Shown here piece after piece: positions 9,336 to 19,000 of a DNA stretch of 64,000 bases. The notes below the pieces were generated by a model, which did no database searches, was not told the origin of the DNA, and was given only the letters and a program-made list of their open reading frames with translations. The stretch is from Pseudomonas laurylsulfativorans. Its GTDB lineage: Bacteria > Pseudomonadota > Gammaproteobacteria > Pseudomonadales > Pseudomonadaceae. A program made the position numbers and the translations under genes. Location of the stretch: NCBI RefSeq assembly GCF_002906155.1, contig NZ_MUJK01000006.1, positions 124,001 to 188,000 on the forward strand, read 5' to 3'. Numbering within the stretch: the stretch's first letter is position 1; each line of letters begins with the position of its first letter.

Positions 9336-10529
9336 ATGTTCGAACTCGTAGACAACATCCCCGCAAGCCCGGTAATCAAAGTTATCGGTGTCGGCGGTGG
9401 CGGCGGCAACGCTGTCAACCACATGGTCAAGAGCAACATTGAAGGCGTCGAGTTCATCTGCGCCAACACTGATGCCCAGGCCCTGAAGAGCATCGGCGCG
9501 CGCACCATCCTGCAACTGGGCACCGGCGTGACCAAGGGCCTGGGCGCTGGCGCCAACCCTGAAGTAGGTCGTCAGGCCGCTCTGGAAGACCGTGAGCGCA
9601 TTGCCGAAGTCCTGCAGGGCACCAACATGGTGTTCATCACCACTGGCATGGGCGGCGGTACCGGTACCGGTGCTGCGCCGATCATTGCCGAAGTGGCCAA
9701 GGAAATGGGGATCCTCACCGTTGCGGTGGTGACTCGTCCGTTCCCGTTCGAAGGCCGCAAGCGCATGCAGATCGCTGACGAAGGCATCCGTCTACTGTCT
9801 GAAAGCGTCGACTCGTTGATCACCATTCCCAACGAGAAGCTGCTGACCATCCTCGGTAAAGACGCAAGCCTGCTGTCGGCTTTCGCCAAGGCTGACGATG
9901 TACTGGCCGGAGCCGTTCGCGGTATCTCCGACATCATCAAGCGTCCGGGCATGATCAACGTCGACTTCGCCGACGTGCGTACCGTAATGAGCGAAATGGG
10001 CATGGCGATGATGGGCACTGGCTGCGCCAGCGGTCCGAACCGTGCACGCGAGGCCACCGAAGCGGCCATTCGCAACCCGCTGCTCGAAGACGTGAACCTG
10101 CAAGGCGCCCGCGGCATTCTGGTGAACATCACCGCAGGTCCCGACCTGTCCCTGGGTGAATACTCCGACGTGGGTAGCATCATCGAGGCGTTCGCTTCCG
10201 AGCACGCGATGGTCAAGGTCGGTACCGTTATCGATCCGGACATGCGCGACGAACTGCACGTGACTGTCGTTGCCACAGGTCTTGGCGCTAAAATCGAGAA
10301 GCCTGTGAAGGTCATCGACAACACCGTCCACACCTCGATGGCTGCACAGCCACAACAACAGACCCCTGTTCGTCAGGAAGCTCCAGCGGTTAACTACCGT
10401 GACCTGGACCGTCCGACCGTCATGCGCAACCAGGCCCAGGCCGGTGCTGCGACTGCCGCGAAGATGAATCCGCAAGATGACCTGGACTACCTGGACATCC
10501 CGGCTTTCCTGCGTCGTCAGGCCGATTGA
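9336..10529 (+). CDS. ftsZ: Cell division GTPase FtsZ
   Basis: Tubulin homologue that forms the Z ring. 397 residues. The tubulin signature GGGTGTGAAP begins near residue 106, and the T7 synergy loop NVDFADVRTVM is present. After a linker rich in Gln and Ala, the conserved C-terminal peptide LDYLDIPAFLRRQAD provides the FtsA/ZipA docking site. The 73-bp gap after ftsA carries a very strong RBS (AAAGGAGAGGG), which fits the high expression of FtsZ. Confidence 0.98.
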   Translation: MFELVDNIPASPVIKVIGVGGGGGNAVNHMVKSNIEGVEFICANTDAQALKSIGARTILQLGTGVTKGLGAGANPEVGRQAALEDRERIAEVLQGTNMVFITTGMGGGTGTGAAPIIAEVAKEMGILTVAVVTRPFPFEGRKRMQIADEGIRLLSESVDSLITIPNEKLLTILGKDASLLSAFAKADDVLAGAVRGISDIIKRPGMINVDFADVRTVMSEMGMAMMGTGCASGPNRAREATEAAIRNPLLEDVNLQGARGILVNITAGPDLSLGEYSDVGSIIEAFASEHAMVKVGTVIDPDMRDELHVTVVATGLGAKIEKPVKVIDNTVHTSMAAQPQQQTPVRQEAPAVNYRDLDRPTVMRNQAQAGAATAAKMNPQDDLDYLDIPAFLRRQAD

Positions 10530-10580
10530 TGGAATGTATCAGGGCTATGAAGGTGATTGGTGTTCAGCAAAGGCTCGGTC

Positions 10581-10590
10581 TGCTATCATC
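10581..10590 (+). promoter_or_regulatory. Candidate extended -10 element of the lpxC promoter
   Basis: In the 112-bp gap before lpxC the sequence TGCTATCATC contains TG-N-TATCAT, an extended -10 for sigma-70. I see no -35 hexamer at 17 bp. The position, about 50 bp before the start codon, is sensible. Prediction only. Confidence 0.4.
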
Positions 10591-10641
10591 GCCAGCCTTT
10601 GTTGATACCAGTTCGCAATTTGCGCTGAAGCGGCCCAAGCC

Positions 10642-11553
10642 ATGATTAAACAACGCACACTGAAAAATATTATCCGTGCCACAGGTGTAGGCCTGCACTC
10701 CGGGGAGAAGGTCTACCTGACCCTCAAGCCTGCGCCTGTCGACACTGGCATTGTGTTTTGTCGCGCTGACCTCGACCCTGTGGTGCAGATTCCTGCCCGC
10801 GCGGAAAACGTCGGTGAAACCACTATGTCGACCACGCTGATCAATGGCGACGTCAAAGTGGACACGGTAGAGCACTTGCTCTCGGCCATGGCTGGCCTGG
10901 GCATCGATAACGCCTACGTCGAGCTCTCCGCGTCCGAAGTCCCAATCATGGATGGTAGCGCTGGACCTTTCGTATTCCTGATCCAATCGGCTGGCCTGGA
11001 AGAACAGGACGCCGCCAAGAAGTTCATCCGCATCCTGCGTGAAGTGACAGTGGAAGATGGCGACAAGCGCGCTACTTTCGTCCCTTTCGAGGGGTTCAAG
11101 GTGAGCTTCGAGATCGATTTCGATCACCCGGTTTTCCGTGACCGCACCCAAAGTGCAAGCGTGGATTTTTCCAGCACTTCGTTCGTAAAAGAAGTCAGCC
11201 GCGCCCGTACCTTTGGTTTCATGAGTGACATCGAGTACCTGCGCAAGCACAACCTCGCACTCGGCGGCAGTGTTGAAAACGCTATTGTGGTCGACGCCGA
11301 TGGCGTACTGAACGAAGACGGCCTTCGTTATGAAGACGAATTCGTGAAGCACAAGATTCTCGATGCAATTGGTGACCTCTACCTGCTGGGCAATAGCCTG
11401 ATTGGTGAGTTCAAGGGCTTCAAGTCCGGCCACGCACTGAACAACCAGCTGCTGCGCAAGTTGATTGAGCAGACAGATGCCTGGGAAGTTGTGACGTTCG
11501 AAGACGCCAGCACTGCACCGATCTCTTACATGCGCCCGGTTGCGGCCGTGTAA
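10642..11553 (+). CDS. lpxC: UDP-3-O-acyl-N-acetylglucosamine deacetylase
   Basis: Zinc enzyme catalysing the committed step of lipid A synthesis. 303 residues. Zinc ligands sit at the canonical positions: H78 in TVEHLLSAM, and H237 with D241 in HKILDAIGD. The catalytic-base/His region FKSGHALNN is also present. It closes the dcw cluster as in other pseudomonads and is followed by a strong terminator. Confidence 0.98.
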   Translation: MIKQRTLKNIIRATGVGLHSGEKVYLTLKPAPVDTGIVFCRADLDPVVQIPARAENVGETTMSTTLINGDVKVDTVEHLLSAMAGLGIDNAYVELSASEVPIMDGSAGPFVFLIQSAGLEEQDAAKKFIRILREVTVEDGDKRATFVPFEGFKVSFEIDFDHPVFRDRTQSASVDFSSTSFVKEVSRARTFGFMSDIEYLRKHNLALGGSVENAIVVDADGVLNEDGLRYEDEFVKHKILDAIGDLYLLGNSLIGEFKGFKSGHALNNQLLRKLIEQTDAWEVVTFEDASTAPISYMRPVAAV

Positions 11554-11575
11554 GCAAAAAACCTCTCTAGTTTTT

Positions 11576-11603
11576 AAAGGCTGCCTTCGGGTGGCCTTTT
11601 TTT
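11576..11603 (+). terminator. Rho-independent terminator after lpxC
   Basis: A 10-bp stem (AAAGGCTGCC / GGTGGCCTTT, two G-T wobbles) with a TTCG tetraloop is followed by a run of T. It lies 22 bp after the lpxC stop and ends the dcw cluster. Confidence 0.9.
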
Positions 11604-11648
11604 ATGTTTCGAATTTTGTGTTACCTGACTGGCCTCTTCGTCGGAATT

Positions 11649-13151
11649 TCAACTGGCACAAACAACCCGATTACGCCCCCCGTCCTTGGCCTGATACAGC
11701 GCCTTGTCCGCACTGAACAGCAGTTGTTCCAGGTTGATATCACTGGAAGCCGTCCAGGTGGCAATACCGATACTCACGCTCATCGGCGGCTCACCGGCAT
11801 CCACCAGTGGCAGTTTTTGTACACCCTCGCGGATTTTCTCGGCGATCTGCTTCGCGCCTTCACTGTCAGTTTCGGCGAGGACTACCGAAAACTCCTCGCC
11901 ACCATAGCGAGCCACCAGGTCTGTGGTGCGATGGACATTGGTGTTGATGACCTCGGCCAATGCCCGTAACGCTTCGTCGCCAGCCTGATGCCCGTGCCGA
12001 TCATTGAAGGCCTTGAAGTGATCGGCGTCGATCATCAGCAACGACAACGGCTTGCCGCTGCGCTGCGCACGAAACCATTCATGGCGAAGGGCCTGATCAA
12101 GGGATCGACGGTTGGCCACGCCGGTCAAGGCATCAGTGGCTGCCAGTTGCGCCAATTCCTGCTCGGCATATTGGCGCAGGCGCAGCTCTCGGCAGAGCAG
12201 CCAGGTCAACCACAACAAACCGATGCACAAAACCCCGGTAGCACCGCTGATCACATAGGCCGTGCGGTTCCAGGTGGCGAACACCTCTTCAATCGAAAGG
12301 GCCACGATGACGGTCAGGGGCAGATTGCCGACCCGGGTAAAGGTGTACAGGCGCCGTTGATGGTCGACACTCGACACGCTTTCGAAGGTGCCGCTGCGCT
12401 CTTGCAGCATGCGAATGACGTTGGGCCGGTTGGAGAAGCTTTTGCCGATGGAGTTTTCTTCCCTGTGCGGTTTCTGCGCCAGGAGAACCCCGTCATCGTT
12501 GATGATAGCCAGCGTACTGCCGGTGCCGATGTCGAGGCTGTTGAACAGCTGATCGAAGTAGCTCATGCGCATCGAGGCGACTGCAACTCCCAGAAACTCA
12601 CCCGTGGGCGAGGAAATGCGCCGGCTGAAACTGACGCGCCATTCGTCGCTGTCATCGCAGTCGCACCGCGGCTTGAACGGTCGGCTGATAAACATACCGG
12701 CGTCACGATTGAAGGCGTGGGCCAGGAAATAATCGCGGTCAGCAAAGTTGCCCGGTTTTGGTTCGATCAACGAGGAATCGGCCAGCACGTCGCCGTGCTT
12801 GTCCAGCAGCAGAATGTCACCCTTGTATCGCGCGGTGGTGGAGCGGTCGAACAGCACCAGATGACGGATCTGCGGCGAAACCTGTTTCAGGTCGTCCCGT
12901 TGGGCGGCGGCAATCAGGCCCTGCAAGGTCATATCGTAGAGTTCGACCGTACGCAGGACATCGGCATCGATCAGTTGCGCAATGGTGGTCGCGCTGCGTG
13001 TAGCGGTCTGCTGGGCGTTGGCGTGTTCGCGGATCAGCAGGAAAGTGACGATGCACAGGATCGAGATGACAGTCAGGGTGCTGCCGAAGATCACCATGAT
13101 CTCGGGTCGCCCGGGCGGGCCTTGAAAATGTGCGGTGCGGCTTGGGGTCAT
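11649..13151 (-). CDS. Membrane-bound diguanylate cyclase with periplasmic sensor domain
   Basis: Predicted to make c-di-GMP from two GTP. 500 residues: a first membrane span at about 19-41, a periplasmic region of about 250 residues that looks like a double-Cache sensor (ARYKGDILLLDKHGDVLADSS, FSRRISSPTGEFLGVAVASM), a second span near 295-320, then a GGDEF domain. The active-site loop is GGEEF. An RTTD motif five residues before it matches the product-inhibition I-site. There is no EAL domain. The gene is convergent with lpxC and its ligand is unknown. Confidence 0.9.
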   Translation of the reverse strand: MTPSRTAHFQGPPGRPEIMVIFGSTLTVISILCIVTFLLIREHANAQQTATRSATTIAQLIDADVLRTVELYDMTLQGLIAAAQRDDLKQVSPQIRHLVLFDRSTTARYKGDILLLDKHGDVLADSSLIEPKPGNFADRDYFLAHAFNRDAGMFISRPFKPRCDCDDSDEWRVSFSRRISSPTGEFLGVAVASMRMSYFDQLFNSLDIGTGSTLAIINDDGVLLAQKPHREENSIGKSFSNRPNVIRMLQERSGTFESVSSVDHQRRLYTFTRVGNLPLTVIVALSIEEVFATWNRTAYVISGATGVLCIGLLWLTWLLCRELRLRQYAEQELAQLAATDALTGVANRRSLDQALRHEWFRAQRSGKPLSLLMIDADHFKAFNDRHGHQAGDEALRALAEVINTNVHRTTDLVARYGGEEFSVVLAETDSEGAKQIAEKIREGVQKLPLVDAGEPPMSVSIGIATWTASSDINLEQLLFSADKALYQAKDGGRNRVVCAS

Positions 13152-13326
13152 AGGGCTGACGTCTGCTAAAGGGACGTTGTAAGCGTAGTTGCATAAACGT
13201 AGCAGCCGAGTGAATCGTTCCTGTTGTTAGAACGATTGATCAACGGCGGGGGAGGTGGTGTCTTTCGTTGCGAAAACTGCAATGAAAGTTGGGTCGCCAC
13301 CATTATTTTCAGCATGGACATGGTCC

Positions 13327-13433
13327 CTGTAGGAGCTGGCCAGCGATGGTCGTTAACGATAACGCGAATGAACTGGATAAACGCGGCGCACTTGAGTCCA
13401 TCGCTGGCAAGCCGGCCCCTACAGTTTCCCGGG
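13327..13433. repeat. BIME (inverted REP pair)
   Basis: Two oppositely oriented copies of a REP of the TAGGAGCTGGC-CAGCGATGG type (right arm ends GCCGGCCCCTACAG) flank about 50 bp. The gap 13152-13545 holds this element and the terminator at 13450, and no gene. Confidence 0.85.
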
Positions 13434-13449
13434 ATTGCGTGAAGAACTA

Positions 13450-13478
13450 TAAAAAAAGCCGCTGACAGCAGCGGCTTT
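13450..13478 (-). terminator. Rho-independent terminator of the small secreted-protein gene
   Basis: Perfect 10-bp stem (AAAGCCGCTG / CAGCGGCTTT) with a 4-base loop. On the minus strand it is followed by seven T, 68 bp after the stop of the gene ending at 13546. Confidence 0.88.
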
Positions 13479-13545
13479 GACGACAACTTTTCAAAGGGAA
13501 GAGCCGATGAGAAGTGTCGATGGAAACAGGGGGGACAGGTGCGGA

Positions 13546-13770
13546 TCAGCTGTCTTTCTCGGCTCCCGAGCGGGCCTGAGTGCTGGATGCTTGCGGGGCC
13601 TGGGCGTCTTGCGCAGCCTTGGCCGTCATCTCGACCTGATGCTCTTCGAACGCTACAGCGCGTGCGGTGTTATGCGCGACGAATGTCTGCGATTCTTCCG
13701 CCATCGCCAACGGCGACAGGAACAAAGAGGACAAAACGAAAGCGCTGGCAATACCCATACTGTTGGACAT
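13546..13770 (-). CDS. Small predicted periplasmic protein (possibly PtrA-like)
   Basis: 74 residues with a clear Sec signal peptide (about residues 1-24, ending LSPLAMA) and a mature part of about 50 residues rich in Ala, Gln, Glu and Thr with no Cys. ATG 13770 is preceded by AAGAAGG at good spacing, and the gene has its own terminator, so it looks real and separately transcribed. It lies downstream of a heavy-metal-type two-component system. Small secreted proteins of the PtrA group occur beside CopRS systems in Pseudomonas; the likeness here rests on context and size only. Function unknown. Confidence 0.7.
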   Translation of the reverse strand: MSNSMGIASAFVLSSLFLSPLAMAEESQTFVAHNTARAVAFEEHQVEMTAKAAQDAQAPQASSTQARSGAEKDS

Positions 13771-13902
13771 CTTTTAAACCTTCTTGCTTGGCAAGTGCTG
13801 TTTGGTGCGGGCAAAGATAAGGATATGAGGCGAGGGGAAAAAGAGCGGATTCATGAAAGGACTGTTGCGGTTACGGCAATAGTTGTGATGCCAGGCGCTT
13901 TT

Positions 13903-14035
13903 CTGTGGCGAGGGGGCTTGTCCCCGTCGGGCTGCGCAGCAGCCCCAAAACCTGCGACCGCGATTTACCTGATACACCTTGCATATCTGATTGACGACGG
14001 CTTCGCCGCCGAACGGGGGCAAGCCCCCTCGCCGC
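13903..14035. repeat. Inverted REP pair, GTGGCGAGGGGGCTTG class
   Basis: The left arm contains TGGCGAGGGGGCTTGTCCCC and the right arm the inverse form GGGGGCAAGCCCCCTCGCC. This is a second REP class, distinct from the TAGGAGCGAGC class. It lies between the sensor kinase stop and the small secreted-protein gene. Confidence 0.8.
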
Positions 14036-14049
14036 AAGGGATTGGGGAA

Positions 14050-15414
14050 TCAGAGAGGGAGGTGTATGCCGAAGGTATTCATCCCATGGTCACTGCGCAC
14101 AAACACATCCCCACCATGCATCAACGCAATAGCCTTGACGATGGCCAGCCCAAGGCCATGGTTGTGGCCGCTGTTGCTGCGCGATGCATCGACCCGGTAG
14201 AAACGCTCGAACAGCCGTGGCAGGTGTTCGCGGGCAATCGGTGAGCCGGGGTTGGCGACGCCGATGCTGACTTGATGCTCAGCGGCCTCAATGTGCACTT
14301 CAATCACCTGCCCGGGTGCGGTGTGCTGTACCGCGTTGTTCAGCAGATTGATCAATGCCCGACGCAGATGGGCGATCTCGATACGCACCTGCGCATCACC
14401 ACTGACCTCAACCTGGACCTGGGCGTCTTCGAGAATGAAATCCAGATATTCCAAGGTCGTGGCCACCTCATCGGCCAGCGAGGTTGAGGTGAGCTTGGTC
14501 GCCTTGCTGCCCTGATCGGCGCTGGCGAGAAAAAGCATGTCGTTGATGATCGAGCGCAGTCGCTCCAGCTCTTCAAGGTTCGATTGCAACACTTCAAAGT
14601 AATGTTCGGCGGAGCGTCCACGGGTCAGTGCGACCTGGGTCTGGCCGATCAGGTTGGTCAGTGGCGAACGCAGTTCGTGGGCGACGTCGGCATTGAACGA
14701 TTCAAGGCGTGAGTAGGCTTGCTCAACCCGTTCCAGGGTTGAGTTGAACGAGCTGACGAATTGATCGAGTTCCGGCGGCAACGGTGACAATCGCAAGCGT
14801 CCTGAGCGCAACGGCGGGGCCAGGCGCTGGGCTTCCTGGGACAATTTGATCAGCGGCTTGAGGCCGATCCGCGCCACCCAGTAACCCAGTGCCGAGGCCA
14901 GCAATACGCCGACGATCGCCAGGCTGATCAGAGCGATAAGCAGTTGATGCTGGGTATGGAAAAACGTCTCGGTATCGATGGCGATCATGAAGCGCAGGGG
15001 CGGGCGCTGGTCCTTGGCCGGGAACTCGCTGACCAGCACTTTCAGCGGATACGGGTGATCCGGCAGATGCATGTCGCGCGTGCCCAGCGGTCCTTGGGCA
15101 AAGGCGCGGATCTGTGGGGTCAGGTTGCCGTATTCGTAGTGCGGATTGCCGCTGATGATCCAGAAACTGATGCGCTTGTCTTCCTCGCTCAGCAGGTTGA
15201 GCTTGTTGTTGATCTTCACCCAATGCTCGGGCGTGCCGTAACGGCCGACCGTGGATTCGAGCACGCTGTAGCGTGCATCGAGCTCGGCTTCGGGCAGCAG
15301 GCCCAGGCCCTTGTCGACCTGTTGGTACAACGCCCAGCCGATCAGCAGAAAGACTAAAAGCGCCACCAGCGTGAACATCCCGCTCAGGCGCAGGGCGATC
15401 GAGTTACTGGACAC
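14050..15414 (-). CDS. Heavy-metal-type sensor histidine kinase
   Basis: Inner-membrane sensor pairing with the adjacent regulator. I start at GTG 15414 (VSSNSIALRLSGMF), overlapping the regulator stop by 11 bp and giving 454 residues; GTG 15417 is equally possible, and anything further upstream lies within the regulator gene. It has a first span near residues 13-32, a periplasmic domain, a second span, HAMP, and the H-box AHELRSPLTN with phospho-acceptor H246. The N-box (LINLLNNAVQHT) and G-box (GLGLAIVKAIALMHGG) follow. The architecture fits the CusS/CopS/IrlS family, yet the genetic partner is a drug-type RND pump. Confidence 0.9.
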   Translation of the reverse strand: MSSNSIALRLSGMFTLVALLVFLLIGWALYQQVDKGLGLLPEAELDARYSVLESTVGRYGTPEHWVKINNKLNLLSEEDKRISFWIISGNPHYEYGNLTPQIRAFAQGPLGTRDMHLPDHPYPLKVLVSEFPAKDQRPPLRFMIAIDTETFFHTQHQLLIALISLAIVGVLLASALGYWVARIGLKPLIKLSQEAQRLAPPLRSGRLRLSPLPPELDQFVSSFNSTLERVEQAYSRLESFNADVAHELRSPLTNLIGQTQVALTRGRSAEHYFEVLQSNLEELERLRSIINDMLFLASADQGSKATKLTSTSLADEVATTLEYLDFILEDAQVQVEVSGDAQVRIEIAHLRRALINLLNNAVQHTAPGQVIEVHIEAAEHQVSIGVANPGSPIAREHLPRLFERFYRVDASRSNSGHNHGLGLAIVKAIALMHGGDVFVRSDHGMNTFGIHLPL

Positions 15415-16081
15415 CACGGCTCTCCAGCACATAACCCATGCCACGGATGGTGTGCAGCAATTTCTCTTCGAACGGCCCGTCGAGCTTGGCCCGCAGGCGT
15501 TTGATCGCGACTTCGACGACGTTGGCGTCGCTGTCGAAATTGATGTCCCAGACCATCTCGGCAATGGCGGTTTTCGAGAGGATTTCACCCTGGCGCCGGG
15601 CCAGCACACTGAGCAACGAGAACTCCTTGGCGGTCAGGTCCAGCCGTGCGCCACCTCGGGTCGCCTTGCGGCTGATCAAATCTATCCACAGGTCGGCGAT
15701 GCTCACTTGCACCGGTTCATGACCGCCGCTGCGCCGGGTCAGTGCTTGCAGGCGCGCCACCAGTTCAAGGAAGGAAAACGGCTTGCCCAGGTAATCATCG
15801 GCGCCGTCACGCAGGCCCCTGATGCGATCTTCCACACGTTCGCGGGCGGTGAGCATGATCACCGGGGTTTGCTTGCGCGCACGCAGGGCGCGCAACACGC
15901 CGAAGCCGTCGAGGCCCGGCAACATCACGTCGAGGACGATCACCGCGTAGTCGCTCTCCAGCGCCAGGTGCAGGCCTTCGACCCCATCCCGCGCCAGGTC
16001 CACGGTGTAACCCTGTTCCGTCAGACCGCGGTGCAGATAATCCGCGGTTTTTTCCTCGTCTTCGATAATCAGGACGCGCAT
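15404..16081 (-). CDS. OmpR-family response regulator, heavy-metal subgroup
   Basis: DNA-binding regulator of 225 residues. The receiver domain has acidic E7/D8, phospho-acceptor D51 in VLDVMLPG, and K in LGKPFSFLEL. The C-terminal winged helix (LDLTAKEFSLLSVLARRQGEILSK, then VEVAIKRLRAKLD and IRGMGYVLE) is typical of CopR/CzcR/IrlR. It lies 9 bp after the RND pump gene in the same direction, so pump, regulator and kinase are probably cotranscribed. It may bind the direct repeats before the adaptor gene. Confidence 0.92.
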   Translation of the reverse strand: MRVLIIEDEEKTADYLHRGLTEQGYTVDLARDGVEGLHLALESDYAVIVLDVMLPGLDGFGVLRALRARKQTPVIMLTARERVEDRIRGLRDGADDYLGKPFSFLELVARLQALTRRSGGHEPVQVSIADLWIDLISRKATRGGARLDLTAKEFSLLSVLARRQGEILSKTAIAEMVWDINFDSDANVVEVAIKRLRAKLDGPFEEKLLHTIRGMGYVLESRGVQ

Positions 16082-16090
16082 GACCCCGCC

Positions 16091-19000
16091 TCAGTCTGTG
16101 GTCGCCAGCGCCGGTACGGGCGAAGGTGCTGGTGAGAGAGTGTGCCTATGAAATAACCGCTCCAGCCACAAGTATATGACCGGCGTGGTGAACAGCGTCA
16201 GCGCCTGGCTCACCAGCAAACCGCCAACCACCGCGATCCCCAGGGGTTGGCGCAACTCGGCGCCGGTGCCGTAGCCGAGCATCAGAGGCAGTGCGCCTAG
16301 CAGGGCGGCGAGGGTGGTCATGATGATCGGCCGGAACCGCGTGATACAGGCCTTGAAGATCGCTTCTTCAGGTGACAGCCCGCCATTGCGCTGCGCTTCG
16401 AGGGCGAAGTCGATCATCAGGATGCCGTTTTTCTTGACGATACCGATCAACAGCACCAGGCCGATCAAGGCCATGATCGAAAAGTCCTGGCCGCAGATCC
16501 ACAGCATGATCACCGCGCCGAGGCCCGCCGAAGGCAAGGTCGAAATGATCGTCAGCGGGTGCACGAAGCTCTCGTAGAGCACGCCGAGAATGATGTACAC
16601 CGCCACCAGCGCCGCCAGGATCAGCCACGGCTGGCTGGCCAGCGAACTCTGGAACGCCTGGGCCGCGCCCTGGAAATTACCGCTGATAGCGGCCGGCATG
16701 CCGATGTCGGCCTTGGCCTGGTTGAGCATGATCACCGCATCGCCCAACGCCACGCCGGGGGCCAAGTTGAACGACAGGTTGGCGGCGGGGAACATGCCGT
16801 CGTGGGCGATGGACAGCGGGCCGATGGTCGGTGCATCGAACCTGGCCAGGGCCGACAACGGCACCATTTCCCCGCTCAGGGGCGAGCGCAGGTAGAAATA
16901 GTTGAGGCTTTCGGCCTTGCCCCGCTGCTTGGTGTCCAACTCCAGGATCACGTTGTACTGGTTGATCTGGGTCTGGAACTCGTTGATCTGGCGCTGGCCG
17001 AAAGCATCGTACAGGGCTTCATCGACGTCGCTGGCGGTCAGGCCGAAACGGGCTGCGGCGCTGCGGTCGATGCTGATGTGGGTAATGCTGCCGCCCAGTT
17101 GCAGGTCATTGGAGATGTCGCGGAAGGCCGGGTTGGCGCGCAGTTTTTCCGTCAAGCGCTGGGTCCAGGTGCTGAGGGTCGCGCCGTCATTGCTCTTGAG
17201 GACATATTGATACTGCGCACGACTCGGGCCGGAGCTGAGGTTGATGTCTTGCCCGGCGCGCAGGTACAGGACGATGCCCGGCACTTTCATCAATTGCGGG
17301 CGAATCCGGTCGATGAACTGGCTGGCGGAGACGTCGCGGTCGCCGCGCTTTTTCAGGGTGATCCAGAACCGACCGTTGGCGATGGTCTGGTTGCTGCCTG
17401 AGACGCCAACGGAATGTGAAAACGTTTCGACAGCGGGATCGGCAGCGACGATTTCGGCCATCGCCAGGTGTTTTTTCACCATGTCGCCATAGGAAATATC
17501 GGCAGCAGCTTCGGTGGTGCCGAGGACGAAACCGGTGTCCTGTATCGGGAAGAACCCCTTGGGAATGAAGATGTAACCGGCGACGGCCAGACCCAGGGAT
17601 AACGCGAACACACCGATCATCGTTTTCTGGTGGGCGAGGGCGCGGCGCAGGCCTTTTTCGTACCACGCCAACAGGCGTTCACCGAAGCCCGGTTTGTCGT
17701 GGGCGTGATGCACCGGCGCGCGCATGAACAGCGCCGCCAGCGTTGGCGCCAAGGTCAGGGACACCACCACCGAAATCATGATGGTCGAGGTAGCGGTCAG
17801 GGCGAACTCCTTGAACAACCGCCCGACCACGCCCCCCATGAACAGCAGCGGAATGAACGCTGCTACCAGCGAGAAACTGATCGACACCACGGTGAAACCG
17901 ATTTCGCCGGCGCCTTTGATCGCGGCCTCGCGCATGCCGTCACCGGCCTCCAGATGGCGGTGAATGTTCTCCACCACCACGATCGCATCGTCGACCACAA
18001 ACCCCACGGCCACCACGATCGCCACCAGCGTCAGATTGTTCAGGCTGAAACCCATCACATACATCAGGGCAAAACTGGCGATCAGTGACACACCGAGTAC
18101 CGCGGACACGATCAGCGTGGCCGACAGCTGGCGCAGGAACAACGCCATCACCGCCACCACCAGCATGATGGCGATCAGCAAGGTGATTTCCACTTCATGC
18201 AGCGAAGCGCGGATGGTCTGGGTGCGGTCGATCAGCACCTTGACTTGTACCGAGGCGGGCAACATCGCTTCCAGCGCCGGTAACGCCGCCTGAATGCGGT
18301 CGACGGTCTCGACGATATTCGCCCCCGGCTGGCGGAAGATCACCAGGTTGACCCCCGGTTGCGAGCCAGCCCAGGCCTGGACGTAGGCATCTTCCGAACC
18401 GTTGACGACTTTGGCTACATCCTTGAGGTGAACCGGTGCGCCATCCTTGTAGGAAACGATCAACTGGCTGTATTCGTCGGGATGGAACAACTGGTCATTG
18501 GTGGACAGGGTCGAGATGCTCGACTCGCCGTACAGCGCACCTTTGGCCAGGTTGAGGCTGGTCTGCTGGATGGCCAGGCGGATGTCGGCCAGGGTCAGGC
18601 CGATCGCCGCGAGTTTATCGGCAGACACCTGCACGCGAATCGCCGGGCGCTGCTGACCGGTGATGGAGACCTGGCCTACACCGTCGACCTGACTGAGCTG
18701 ACGGGACAACAGGGTTTCCGTCAAATCGCTGAGCTCCGGGCCGGGCATCAGCGAAGAGTTGACGCTGAGGATCAGCACCGGGCTGTCGGCCGGGTTGACC
18801 TTGCGCCAGGTCGGCAGGTTCGGCATGTCCTTGGGCAGCTTGCCGGCGGCGGTGTTGATCGCTGCCTGGACTTCCTGGGCGGCGGTGTCGATGCTCTTGT
18901 CGAGGGTGAATTGCAGGGTCAGGTTGGTCGAGCCGAGCGCGCTGCTCGAGGTCATCTGGGTCACGCCGGGGATGGCGCTGAATTGCACTTCAAGAGGCGT

